Part shown: one piece after another, positions 34,231 through 42,141 of the stretch | Position numbering within the stretch: position 1 is the first letter of the stretch | How the letters are laid out: each line of letters starts with the position of its first letter | Source of the DNA: Rhizobiales bacterium Y(2018) | GTDB taxonomy: Bacteria; Pseudomonadota; Alphaproteobacteria; Rhizobiales; Aestuariivirgaceae | Direction of reading: 5' to 3' | Assembly (NCBI GenBank): GCA_005502925.1 | Contig: SCPD01000013.1 | Coordinates: forward strand, 62,001-126,000 | Length of the DNA: 64,000 nt | Translations under genes and position numbers: made by a program | Notes under the pieces: model-generated | What the model was told of the DNA's origin: nothing | Databases searched by the model: none | Seen by the model: only the letters and a program-made list of their open reading frames with translations

Positions 34231-35066
34231 GCGAGTTCCGTCCCCATGCGCAAGGTGCGGCGCGCCCAGCCCTCGCCATCCGCGATCTCACCGTCGACTT
34301 CCAGCGTCGCAGCGGAGCTCTGCGCACCGTCGACAAGGTCAGTCTCGATGTCTGGCCGAAAGAGATCGTCGGCGTCATCGGCGAATCGGGCTCCGGCAAG
34401 ACCATGACGGCGCTCTCCGCGATGCGGCTTCTGCCGCATGGCGCGAGGATCGGCGGCGCCATCGCGCTCGGCGGCCGCGACCTCGTGGATATCGGCGAGA
34501 GCGAGATGCGCGCTCTGCGCGGCGACCGTATCGCTCTCATTCCGCAGGACGCGATGCAGTCGCTCAACCCGACCATGCGGGTCGGCCGCCAGGTGGGCGA
34601 GCCCTATGAGTTCCACCGCAAGCAGTCCTATGGCGCCATCTGGTCCAAGGTGGTCGAATTGCTGCGCGCGGTGAAGATCGCCGATCCCGAGACCCGGGCG
34701 CGCGACTACCCGCATCAATTTTCGGGCGGCATGCAGCAGCGCGCCATGATCGCCATGGGGCTGGCGCTCGACCCCGAGCTCATCATCGCCGATGAGCCGA
34801 CGACGGCGCTCGACGTCACCGTTCAGGCGCGCATCCTCAAGCTCCTGCGGGATATCCGCGACGAGCGCGGCTCCGCCATCCTGTTCATCACCCATGAGCT
34901 CGGTATCGTCGCCGAGCTGTGCGACTGGGTCTATGTGATGAAGGACGGCAAGGTCGTCGAGGACGGTCCGGTGAAGCGTATCTTCGAGGCGCCCAAGGCC
35001 GATTATACCCGCATGCTGCTCGAGGCGACCCCCAGCATTCATCGCCGCAAAGGGGCAAAGCGATGA
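34227..35066 (+). CDS. Peptide ABC transporter ATP-binding protein, DppD type
   Basis: This 279-residue ATPase energises the importer at the cytoplasmic side. It has the Walker A motif GESGSGKT (residues 52-59), signature FSGGMQQRA, and Walker B IIADEPTTALD, followed by the H-loop in FITHELGIVAELCDWVYVM. The oligo_HPY-type tail is short: the protein ends soon after KADYTRMLLEATPS, without the long cysteine-containing extension seen in the fragment at the start of the window. Its stop overlaps the DppF-type gene by four bases, as expected for a heterodimeric pair. Confidence 0.92.
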   Translation: MSEFRPHAQGAARPALAIRDLTVDFQRRSGALRTVDKVSLDVWPKEIVGVIGESGSGKTMTALSAMRLLPHGARIGGAIALGGRDLVDIGESEMRALRGDRIALIPQDAMQSLNPTMRVGRQVGEPYEFHRKQSYGAIWSKVVELLRAVKIADPETRARDYPHQFSGGMQQRAMIAMGLALDPELIIADEPTTALDVTVQARILKLLRDIRDERGSAILFITHELGIVAELCDWVYVMKDGKVVEDGPVKRIFEAPKADYTRMLLEATPSIHRRKGAKR

Positions 35067-35863
35067 GCGAGCCGGTGGTGCGCATCGAGAATGTGTCGAA
35101 GGTCTTCCGGCAAGGCGGCCTGTTCAACCGCGCGCCGGGCTTCAAGGCCGTGTCGAATGTTTCGCTTAACCTCGCCAAGAACCGCACCCTCGGCATCGTT
35201 GGCGAGTCCGGGTCCGGCAAGTCGACCCTGCTGCGCATGGTATTGCGACTCATCCAGCCGAGCGAAGGCCGCATCCTGGTCAATGGCGCCGAGATATGGT
35301 CCCTGCGCGGTGGCGAGCTCAAGGCGCTGCGCCGCCAGGTGCAGCCGATCTTCCAGAATCCGGCTTCATCCTTCAATCCGCGCCAGACCATCCGCGCGAT
35401 CCTGTCGGCGCCGCTCGAGGTCCATGGCATCGGCTCGGTGGCGGAACGGCGCGAGCGCATAACCACGCTGCTGCGCCGCGTCGGCCTGGATCCCGCGATC
35501 GAGAACCGCCTGCCGCATCAATTGTCGGGCGGCCAGAAGCAACGCATCGCCATCGCCCGCGCGGTGATCTTAGGACCCAGCGTGGTGCTGGCGGACGAGC
35601 CTACGTCGGCACTCGACGTCTCGGTCCAGGCTCAGGTTTTGAAGCTCTTCGCCGACATCAAATATGATTTCGGCCTCACCACAATCTTCGTCAGCCATAA
35701 TCTCGCGGTCATCCGCGAGGTCAGCGACGAGGTCGCCGTCATGCGCCGGGGCGAGGTGGTGGAGCAGGGTGAGGCCGACCGGATCTTCGAAGATCCGCAG
35801 CATGACTATACGCGTGAACTCTTGGCCGCCGTGCCGTCGCCCGCCTTTATGGCGCGGGCCTGA
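35063..35863 (+). CDS. Peptide ABC transporter ATP-binding protein, DppF type
   Basis: This 266-residue ATPase pairs with the DppD-type subunit. It has Walker A GESGSGKST, signature LSGGQKQRI and Walker B VVLADEPTSALD, with FVSHNLAVIREVSDEVAVM after it. The ATG at 35063 overlaps the previous stop; the longer frame from 34919 is rejected because it lies in the DppD coding region. The tail is short (EDPQHDYTRELLAAVPSPAF), with no cysteine cluster. The DUF1028 gene begins 17 bases later behind a very good ribosome binding site. Confidence 0.92.
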   Translation: MSEPVVRIENVSKVFRQGGLFNRAPGFKAVSNVSLNLAKNRTLGIVGESGSGKSTLLRMVLRLIQPSEGRILVNGAEIWSLRGGELKALRRQVQPIFQNPASSFNPRQTIRAILSAPLEVHGIGSVAERRERITTLLRRVGLDPAIENRLPHQLSGGQKQRIAIARAVILGPSVVLADEPTSALDVSVQAQVLKLFADIKYDFGLTTIFVSHNLAVIREVSDEVAVMRRGEVVEQGEADRIFEDPQHDYTRELLAAVPSPAFMARA

Positions 35864-35880
35864 CCCAAAGGAGACCGATC

Positions 35881-36618
35881 ATGATCCAGCTCGCCACTTT
35901 CTCCATCGCCGCCCGCTGCCCGCGCACCGGCATGCTCGGGGTCGCCGTCTCGACCGCGGTGCCCGCCATTGGCGGCCTGTGCCCGTTCGTCGCCCCGCGG
36001 ATCGGCGCGGTGGCGACCCAGTCCTGGGTCAATCCCTATCTCGGTATCGACGGGCTGGCGCTGATGAAATCGGGCATGACGGCCAAGGCGGCGCTCGACA
36101 AGCTCCTCGCCGAGGATCCGGGCCGCGAGGTGCGCCAGATCGGCATCGTCGATGCTGAAGGCAATGCCGCCGCCTTCACCGGCAGGGACTGCACGGACTG
36201 GTGCGGCCATGAAGTGGGCGAGGGCTTCGCCGTCCAGGGCAATATGCTGGTGAGCGGCGAGACCGTCGCCCACATGGCCAGGGCCGCACGCGACAGCGCG
36301 GCGCTGAATCTTCCCGAGCGCCTGATGCGCGTGCTGGAGGCGGGACAGGCGGCTGGCGGCGACAAGCGCGGCAAGCAGTCGGCCTATATGAAGGTGCATG
36401 ATGCCGAGGACTATCCCTATCTCCAGCTGGGTGTCGACGATCACGCCTCGCCGGTCAAGGAACTGCGCCGCGTCTATGAGGTGGCGCGTGCCCAGTGCCT
36501 GCCTTTCGTCACGGGTCTCTCGACACGCCAGAGCAGCGTCGGCCATCTGTCGGCGGAGACCACCGCCATGCTGATGACGCCGCCGCAAGGCCGGCCGCAG
36601 CGGGTGGACGGCGAATGA
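35881..36618 (+). CDS. DUF1028 family protein (putative Ntn-hydrolase-like)
   Basis: This 245-residue cytoplasmic protein belongs to DUF1028: it opens with TFSIAARCPRTGMLGVAVST and contains ATQSWVNPYLG, GRDCTDWCGHEVGEGFAVQGNML and YPYLQLGVDDH. The family has an Ntn-hydrolase-like fold as I recall; its activity is not established. An AAGGAG lies eight bases upstream. It is encoded between a peptide importer and an M20 deacylase (ATGA overlap at 36615-36618), so it probably helps process the imported solute. That role is inference from operon position. Confidence 0.85.
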   Translation: MIQLATFSIAARCPRTGMLGVAVSTAVPAIGGLCPFVAPRIGAVATQSWVNPYLGIDGLALMKSGMTAKAALDKLLAEDPGREVRQIGIVDAEGNAAAFTGRDCTDWCGHEVGEGFAVQGNMLVSGETVAHMARAARDSAALNLPERLMRVLEAGQAAGGDKRGKQSAYMKVHDAEDYPYLQLGVDDHASPVKELRRVYEVARAQCLPFVTGLSTRQSSVGHLSAETTAMLMTPPQGRPQRVDGE

Positions 36619-37781
36619 CCATGTCGTCTTCCGTGCCTGCGCAGAGCCGTGCAATTCTCGAGCGTCTGGTTTCCTTCGACACGACCAGCCGCAATACCAA
36701 CCTGCCGCTCATCGATTATGTCGAGGAGTATCTCGCGCGCCACGGCGTGCGCGCGCGCCGCGTCGGCGGCGCCGATCCGGGCAAGGTCAATCTGTTCGCC
36801 ACCATCGGCCCCGACGCGCCGGGCGGCCTCATCCTCTCCGGCCATACCGATTGCGTGCCGGTCGACGACCAGGACTGGTCGAGCGATCCCTTCGTGCTCG
36901 CCGAGCACGATGGCAAGCTCTTCGGCCGCGGCAGCGCCGATATGAAAGGCTTTCTCGCCTGCGTGCTCGCGTTGGTGCCGGAGCTCGTCGCCAGGCCCCG
37001 CGCCAAGCCGATCCATATCGCTTTCTCTTATGACGAGGAGGTCGGCTGCACCGGCGTTCTCGAGCTCATCGACGACCTGAAAGCGCGGGGCTTCGCGGCA
37101 GATATGTGCCTGGTTGGCGAGCCGACCGGCATGGAGCTGGTCATCGCCCACAAGAGCGGGCGCGCCTATCGTTGCCGGGTCACCGGCCTCGAAGCGCATT
37201 CGAGCCTGGCGCCGCGCGCCGTCAATGCCATCGAGACCGCGGCGCGCCTGATTGCCGGCATCGCCGAGATCGCCCGGGAATTCGCACGGGGTGCGCGCGA
37301 TGACGATTTCGACCTGCCGCATGCGACCATCAATACCGGCCTGATCGAGGGCGGCACCGGCATGAATATCGTGCCGCATCATTGCAGCTTCACTTTTGAA
37401 TACCGCCTGCTGTCGGGGCAGGATCCCGAAGAGGTCTTCGCCCGCGTGAAGGCCATGGCCGACGCTCTGCTGCCGGCGATGCGCGCCATCCATAAGGGCG
37501 CCGATATCAGCTTCGAGCAGGTCTATGACTATCCGGGCCACTTCATCCCCGGCGACGCGCCGGCGGTGCGGCGCATGGTGAAGCTCCTCGGCTCGAACCG
37601 TCTCGCTAAGGTCGCTTATGGCACCGAGGCCGGGCATTTCCAGAATGGCCTCGGCGTGCCGACCGTCATCTGCGGCCCCGGCGACATCGCAGTGGCGCAC
37701 AAGCCGGATGAATTCGTGACACTCGACCAGCTCAGCCGCTGTGAGGATCTGTTGAAGCGGTTGTGCAACGAGGCGGCGTAG
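36615..37781 (+). CDS. argE: Acetylornithine deacetylase-like M20 metallopeptidase
   Basis: This 388-residue M20 enzyme should remove an acyl group from an amino acid using two metal ions. Ligands visible are His77 (SGHTD), Asp109 (GSADMKG) and Glu142 next to catalytic Glu141 (YDEEVGC), with a dimerisation domain from about residue 180 to 290 and a final His near FHxxx-type VAHKPDEF. It resembles ArgE (N-acetylornithine to ornithine plus acetate). Since it ends a peptide-transport operon with DUF1028 rather than sitting with arginine genes, a scavenging role on another N-acyl amino acid is just as likely. The ATG at 36615 overlaps the DUF1028 stop; the frame from 36495 is rejected. Confidence 0.85.
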   Translation: MTMSSSVPAQSRAILERLVSFDTTSRNTNLPLIDYVEEYLARHGVRARRVGGADPGKVNLFATIGPDAPGGLILSGHTDCVPVDDQDWSSDPFVLAEHDGKLFGRGSADMKGFLACVLALVPELVARPRAKPIHIAFSYDEEVGCTGVLELIDDLKARGFAADMCLVGEPTGMELVIAHKSGRAYRCRVTGLEAHSSLAPRAVNAIETAARLIAGIAEIAREFARGARDDDFDLPHATINTGLIEGGTGMNIVPHHCSFTFEYRLLSGQDPEEVFARVKAMADALLPAMRAIHKGADISFEQVYDYPGHFIPGDAPAVRRMVKLLGSNRLAKVAYGTEAGHFQNGLGVPTVICGPGDIAVAHKPDEFVTLDQLSRCEDLLKRLCNEAA

Positions 37782-37792
37782 CAAAGGCAAAT

Positions 37793-37961
37793 CTCCCTCC
37801 GCCGCGCGAAGCGCGGGGAGGGTGGCCGCCCGCAGGGCGGACGGGTGGGGTCTTTCCACCGACAAGTGTTCGTCAATTGACCTGATAGGTCTCTCTGCGG
37901 AGCGACCCCACCCGTCGCGCGTTCCGCGCGCCACCCTCCCCGCCTTCGGCGGCGGAGGGAG
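37793..37961. repeat. 169-bp palindromic intergenic element
   Basis: The outer 12 bases at each end are perfect inverted repeats (CTCCCTCCGCCG at 37793-37804 and its complement at 37950-37961). The inner ends ACGGGTGGGGTC (37841-37852) and GACCCCACCCGT (37904-37915) are also perfect complements. Each half contains its own small hairpins (for example CGCGCGAAGCGCG near 37804-37816). Elements with this CTCCCTCCGCC...GGGTGGGG layout recur in alphaproteobacterial genomes, as far as I recall. No transposase is present. Confidence 0.75.
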
Positions 37962-37965
37962 AGTA

Positions 37966-38071
37966 CCGCTGTTGTTCCCCTGCAAATCTGCAGCGGAATT
38001 TACAGGGGATTATCAGCGGATTTGCAGGGATCTACAGGGATTTCCGGGAACGCGGCGGAACAGCGGATTTC
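37966..38071. repeat. Cluster of CAGCGGA direct repeats between inverted arms
   Basis: CAGCGGA occurs at 37991-37997, 38014-38020 and 38061-38067, with ACAGGG copies at 38002 and 38034 and GCAGGGA at 38024. The cluster is bounded by CCGCTGTT (37966-37973) and its complement AACAGCGG (38059-38066). Spacings of 23 and 47 bases between the repeats suggest a unit of about 23.5. The role is unknown. Confidence 0.5.
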
Positions 38072-38119
38072 CTCAACCGTCCGCCATCCTCACAATATCC
38101 AACGACTATGCGCGAGGAT

Positions 38120-39109
38120 TCAAGCCCCGCCCGCCGTCTCGAGCACCGGCACGCCACGCTCGCGATAGGGGGTGCGGCCATAGAAGGCGCGGTAGCATTT
38201 CGAGAAATGCGAGGGCGATGAGAAGCCGCAAGCGAGCGCCACATTGATCACCGACATGTCGGTCTGCAGCAGCAGCGAGCGCGCCTTCTTGAGGCGCAGC
38301 TCGAGATAGTAACGCTTGGGCGAGCGGTCGAGATAACGCCGGAACAGGCGCTCGAGCTGGCGCGCCGAGAGGCCGGCCTGGCGCGCGAGCACGCTCGGCG
38401 ACAAGGGCTCTTCGAGATTGCCCTCCATTTCCTCGATGATGCCGACGAGCTTGGGATGGCGCGCCCCGATACGGGCGGGCAGCGACATGCGCTGATGCTC
38501 GCTGTGATGGCGGATCGGCGAATGCAGCACGAGTTCGGCGACATTGGCGGCGAGGTCGGGCCCATGCTGGCTGGCGATCAGCGCCAGCATCATGTCGAGC
38601 GCCGAGGTGCCGCCGGCGCTGGTGAAGCGGTCGCGGTCGATCTCGAACAGGCCGCCTGTCGCCTGGATCTCCGGGAATGCTTCCGAGAAGCCGGGCAGGT
38701 TCTCCCAATGGATGGTGCAGCGATAGCCATCGAGGATATGGGCCTCGGCGAGGATATGGGCGCCGGTGCACACCGCCCCGATATCCATGCCGCGGCGCGC
38801 CGCCTTGCGCAACCAGTTCACCAGCCGCTTGTCGACATGGTGTTGGACATTGAGCCCGCCGCAGACGATGACCGTGTCATGCTCGTTGATATGGTCGAGA
38901 TCGCCGTCGACCATGGCGAGGATGCCATTGGAGGCGGCGACGGGCTTGCCGTCCACCGAATGCATGGCCCATTTATAGAGCGGCTTTTCGGCGCAGCGAT
39001 TGGCGAGGCGCAGGGGCTCGATGGCCGCGGTGGCCGGCATCATGGTGAATTCCGGCACCATGATGAATGCGAATTTCTGCGGCCATTCCTGGGGCTTGTC
39101 GCCGAACAT
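38120..39109 (-). CDS. GlxA-family AraC-type transcriptional regulator
   Basis: This 329-residue regulator has an N-terminal DJ-1/PfpI-like domain (about residues 12-190, FAFIMVPEFTMMPATAAIEP and TGAHILAEAHILDGYRCTIH) and a C-terminal AraC-type DNA-binding domain (about 220-315, GLSARQLERLFRRYLDRSPK and ALACGFSSPSHFSKCYRAFY). This is the architecture of GlxA-family proteins such as GbdR and CdhR, which control glycine betaine and carnitine breakdown. It is divergent from a methylenetetrahydrofolate-reductase-like gene, and soxBDAG lies 12 kb away, so a link with methyl-group catabolism is plausible but not proven. The start ATG at 39109 lacks a strong ribosome binding site. Confidence 0.9.
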   Translation of the reverse strand: MFGDKPQEWPQKFAFIMVPEFTMMPATAAIEPLRLANRCAEKPLYKWAMHSVDGKPVAASNGILAMVDGDLDHINEHDTVIVCGGLNVQHHVDKRLVNWLRKAARRGMDIGAVCTGAHILAEAHILDGYRCTIHWENLPGFSEAFPEIQATGGLFEIDRDRFTSAGGTSALDMMLALIASQHGPDLAANVAELVLHSPIRHHSEHQRMSLPARIGARHPKLVGIIEEMEGNLEEPLSPSVLARQAGLSARQLERLFRRYLDRSPKRYYLELRLKKARSLLLQTDMSVINVALACGFSSPSHFSKCYRAFYGRTPYRERGVPVLETAGGA

Positions 39110-39315
39110 GGGGGTTCCGTTTGGGTTGTCCCATGGCCAATTAATACCAATCCAGGACTTTGTCCATCAGCGCCATCGGATGGCACGAAACCGACAGGCG
39201 GGGGAGGGGGCGGTCGCAACCGGAACTGCCGGTGTCGCAAATTCTCATGCAGCCGTCTAAGGGCCGGATAATGCTGGGGCGTTCCATCCGCCATCCGGAG
39301 TTCAAGGCAGTGAAT

Positions 39316-40203
39316 ATGTTCTCGAGGCTCAAGGTCGAAGCCGGTGACATGCCGGCGCTGGTTGCTGCCTTCCTGGCGAAGCTTTCCATCGAAATCACCC
39401 CCAGGCAGATCGAGAAGATAGCCCTTCTGAAGGAGCGCCTGCCGCAGGGCACCCAGGTCTTTGTCGCCTTGATCGACCCGGCCGACATCGCCCTCCAGAT
39501 CGATGCCGTGGCGGCCATCCGCACCGCCGGCCTCGAGCCGGTGCCGCATGTGCCGGCCCGCTTCGTGCGCGACGCGGCCGATCTCGAGCACCGGCTCCAG
39601 GCCTTCGCCGAGCGGGCTCAGGTCCGCCAGGTGCTGGTCCTGGGCGGCGGCGCGCCCCAGCCGCTGGGAATTTATGACGCGGCCATCCAGCTTCTCGAGA
39701 CCGGCCTCTTCCAGAAATACGGCATCCGCAAGATTGGCGTCGCCGGCCATCCGGAAGGCAATCCGGATATCGTCAAGGCCAAAGGCGAGGCGGTGCTCAT
39801 CAGCGCGCTGCGCGAGAAGCAGGCTTATCTGTCTGCCCATGACATCGAAGGCTACATCGCCACCCAGTTCCTGTTCGAGGCGGCTCCGGTGGCGTACTGG
39901 GCCAAGACGCTGCGCGATGCCGGCGTGACGCTGCCGATCCATGTCGGCGTGCCGGGCCCGGCCACCATCAAGACGCTGGTCAAATATGCCGCCATGTGCG
40001 GGGTGGGCAATTCCGCCCGATTCATCCGCAAGCAGGCGCTGAACGTCACCAAGCTCCTCACCGTGTCGAGCCCCGACGCCTTCGTCGAAAACCTGGCGAA
40101 GCTGCATTTCGAGAAGCCCGAGCTCGGCATTGCTGGCCCGCATCTCTATCCCTTTGGCGGCTTCGACAAGCTGCTCGACTGGGTGTCATCCCGCGTGCAG
40201 TGA
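39316..40203 (+). CDS. Methylenetetrahydrofolate reductase-like protein
   Basis: This protein of about 295 residues resembles the divergent group of methylenetetrahydrofolate reductases (MetF-like TIM barrel) seen near glycine betaine and sarcosine catabolic genes. Family-like stretches are LSIEITPRQIEK, VPHVPARFVRDAADLE, QVLVLGGGAPQP and IGVAGHPEGNPDI. The frame is open from 39160, and starts at 39247, 39271 or 39316 are possible; ATG 39316 (MFSRLKVEAG) best matches where related proteins begin. It lies 206 bases from the divergent GlxA-type regulator. Enzyme activity and role in C1 metabolism are inferred. Confidence 0.75.
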   Translation: MFSRLKVEAGDMPALVAAFLAKLSIEITPRQIEKIALLKERLPQGTQVFVALIDPADIALQIDAVAAIRTAGLEPVPHVPARFVRDAADLEHRLQAFAERAQVRQVLVLGGGAPQPLGIYDAAIQLLETGLFQKYGIRKIGVAGHPEGNPDIVKAKGEAVLISALREKQAYLSAHDIEGYIATQFLFEAAPVAYWAKTLRDAGVTLPIHVGVPGPATIKTLVKYAAMCGVGNSARFIRKQALNVTKLLTVSSPDAFVENLAKLHFEKPELGIAGPHLYPFGGFDKLLDWVSSRVQ

Positions 40204-40213
40204 GGTTTGCGCA

Positions 40214-41083
40214 TCAGCGGCCAGCTGGTACGACAAGGCGCTCTATCGCCGTCGTCAGGGAAATCGTGCCGCGTCGGTGTTCGCTGTCCTTCTGGCGCAT
40301 GAACAGACCGTTGGCGATCCCTTCAAACATGCCGAGAAGCGCTGCCGCCACCTCGCCCGGCACGCCGTCTTCGGCGAGCAGCGCGGCGCGTTGTTCCGGT
40401 GGGACCAGTATCGGCGCCACCGGGCGGCCGAGAACTTCGGCGAAAGCCGACGCCACATCGCCGGCGCTCCAGTCTTGCGGCCCGCCGAGTTCGATGACCC
40501 GCTTGCCCGTCCATTCCTCGCACAGCACGGCGGCTGCCGCGCGTCCGACATCGATGGTGCTCACCATCGGGATTTTCTGAGAGGGTTCGAGAAAGGTCGG
40601 CAGCACGCTGTCCGCCAGGACGGCTTTCGCCACCTCGCCCCAGGTCTCGACGAAATAGCCCGACCGCAGAAAGGCGGTGGCCGGCGCCGCCCCGTCCAGC
40701 AGCGCCTCGAACCGATTGAGGGTGGCGATGACGCCGGTGCCGGATTTGTGCTGCGCCCCGATGGAGGACAGGATGACGGCCTTGGGCAGGCGCGCCCGCT
40801 TTGCCGCATCGGCCAGCGCCGCGCCAAGCTCTTCCGTGCGCGCATAGGGATCGCCGCTCACCGGCGGCGGATTGAGAAGGAACGCGCCCGAGGCACCCCT
40901 CAGCGCATCGGTCATCGCGCCGGCATTCTCGATGCTGGCGACGGCTACCTCGGCGCCCAGCGCCGTCCACTTCGCACCCTGCTCCCGGCGGCGCAGGACG
41001 ACTCGCACCGTCTCGCCGCGCTCGAGGAGGGCACGCGCCACCTCGCCGCCGGCCCGCCCATTTGCTCCAACTACGACATACAT
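40214..41083 (-). CDS. NmrA-like NAD(P)-binding protein
   Basis: This 289-residue Rossmann-fold protein begins with the nucleotide-binding motif VVGANGRAGGEVARALLERG (GxxGxxG at residues 6-12) and lacks the SDR YxxxK catalytic pair in the usual place, as in NmrA-like redox sensors and atypical SDRs. Later segments such as FLRSGYFVETW and STIDVGRAAAAVL are typical of the family. GGAGGGAC lies seven bases before the ATG. It is divergent from a LysR-type regulator (66-base gap) that probably controls it. The substrate or ligand is unknown. Confidence 0.85.
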   Translation of the reverse strand: MYVVVGANGRAGGEVARALLERGETVRVVLRRREQGAKWTALGAEVAVASIENAGAMTDALRGASGAFLLNPPPVSGDPYARTEELGAALADAAKRARLPKAVILSSIGAQHKSGTGVIATLNRFEALLDGAAPATAFLRSGYFVETWGEVAKAVLADSVLPTFLEPSQKIPMVSTIDVGRAAAAVLCEEWTGKRVIELGGPQDWSAGDVASAFAEVLGRPVAPILVPPEQRAALLAEDGVPGEVAAALLGMFEGIANGLFMRQKDSEHRRGTISLTTAIERLVVPAGR

Positions 41084-41147
41084 GATCGTCCCTCCGTCAG
41101 TTCACGCGATGGAGAAGGATAGGAGCTGGGCAATTGATGCGTCCAAT

Positions 41148-41171
41148 GCATGATGTATATAGTCATCATGC
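41148..41171. promoter_or_regulatory. Perfect inverted repeat between nmrA-like and lysR-like genes
   Basis: Arms GCATGATG (41148-41155) and CATCATGC (41164-41171) are separated by eight AT-rich bases. The dyad overlaps two of the possible starts of the LysR gene, so if ATG 41168 is the true start it covers the start codon. It is a good candidate for the regulator's own site; this is inferred. Confidence 0.5.
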
Positions 41172-42100
41172 GCCAAGTGGATTTGCGTGCAATCGATCTC
41201 AACCTGCTGGTGGCCCTCGACGCGCTGCTGGAGGAAAGGAACGTCACCCGGGCGGCCCACCGGCTGGGCATGAGCCAGCCGGCCGCGAGCCGCGCCTTGG
41301 GGCGATTGCGCGCGCTGTTTTCGGATGCGCTGCTGGTCGACGCGCCGGGCGGCTATGGGCTCAGCGCCCGCGCCGAAGAGCTGCGCCCCCTGTTGCGCCG
41401 GACGCTCGCCGGTGTCGGCGAAATGCTGGAGGCGAACAGCTTCGATCCCGCAACGGCGACAGGCCGGATCCGGCTGCTGATGCCCGATCTCCAGGCCGCC
41501 GTGCTGGCACCTCATCTGCTCGCCCGCCTCGCCCACGAGGCGCCGTCCCTCGATCTCGATATTGCGGCGCCGGGCACCAACGGGATGGAAGCGCTGGAGC
41601 AGGGGACTGCCGATGCGATGGTGGCGCTGATCGACGACGCGCCGGCCGGCATCCACCGGCGCCGCCTCTATGACGAGGAACTCGTGACGCTGATGCGGGC
41701 GGATCATCCCGTGCGCGCCGAAACACTCACGCTCGACCGTTTCCTGGCGCTCGAGCATATCGTGGTGAGCGTCACTGGCGTTGGCTTGGCCCCTGTCGAT
41801 GAGGTGCTGGCGCGGCTGGGACGCACGCGGCGGGTGAGGCTGCGCGTGCCGAACTTCTTCGCCGCGGTCGAGATCGCCGCCCGCTCCGACCTCATCATGA
41901 CCTTGCCGGCGAGCCTGGCGCGAGCCGCCGCCAACATGCGGCGCCTGGTATCGCTGCCGCCGCCCCTCGACCTGGGAAGCTTTACGATGAGCCTCGCCTG
42001 GCATGCGCGCCAGCAGGACGCGCCCCGGCACATATGGCTGCGGCGCGCCATCGTCGCGGCGGCGATGGATATGTCGGCGGTGGACGAAGCTGAGAGCTGA
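41150..42100 (+). CDS. LysR-family transcriptional regulator
   Basis: This regulator of about 316 residues has a typical LysR helix-turn-helix near the N-terminus (LDALLEERNVTRAAHRLGMS, then QPAASRALGRLR) and an effector-binding domain from about residue 95 onwards. The start could be ATG 41150, 41153 or 41168; the last (MRQVDLRAIDLNLL) fits the usual LysR beginning. It is divergent from the NmrA-like gene with a dyad covering its start, the usual geometry for autoregulation and activation of the neighbour. The effector is unknown. Confidence 0.92.
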   Translation: MMYIVIMRQVDLRAIDLNLLVALDALLEERNVTRAAHRLGMSQPAASRALGRLRALFSDALLVDAPGGYGLSARAEELRPLLRRTLAGVGEMLEANSFDPATATGRIRLLMPDLQAAVLAPHLLARLAHEAPSLDLDIAAPGTNGMEALEQGTADAMVALIDDAPAGIHRRRLYDEELVTLMRADHPVRAETLTLDRFLALEHIVVSVTGVGLAPVDEVLARLGRTRRVRLRVPNFFAAVEIAARSDLIMTLPASLARAAANMRRLVSLPPPLDLGSFTMSLAWHARQQDAPRHIWLRRAIVAAAMDMSAVDEAES

Positions 42101-42141
42101 AGTCGTAGCGCGGGCACAACAGAGGTGGCGTATCTATCTCA

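Larger units (their letters stand above)
37782..38119. other. Intergenic region rich in palindromes and short repeats
   Basis: These 338 bases between the argE-like gene and the convergent GlxA-type gene hold no credible coding gene. They contain a 169-bp palindromic element (37793-37961) and a cluster of short direct repeats with flanking inverted arms (37966-38071), both listed separately. The remainder is unremarkable. Confidence 0.6.

Noticed and set aside
36474-37985. 503-codon open frame on the minus strand
   Set aside because: It is opposite the argE-like gene and runs into the palindromic element; no homology features.
37822-38247. 141-codon open frame through the palindromic element
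   Set aside because: It crosses the repeats and ends inside the GlxA-type gene on the other strand; it has no ribosome binding site or protein-like features.
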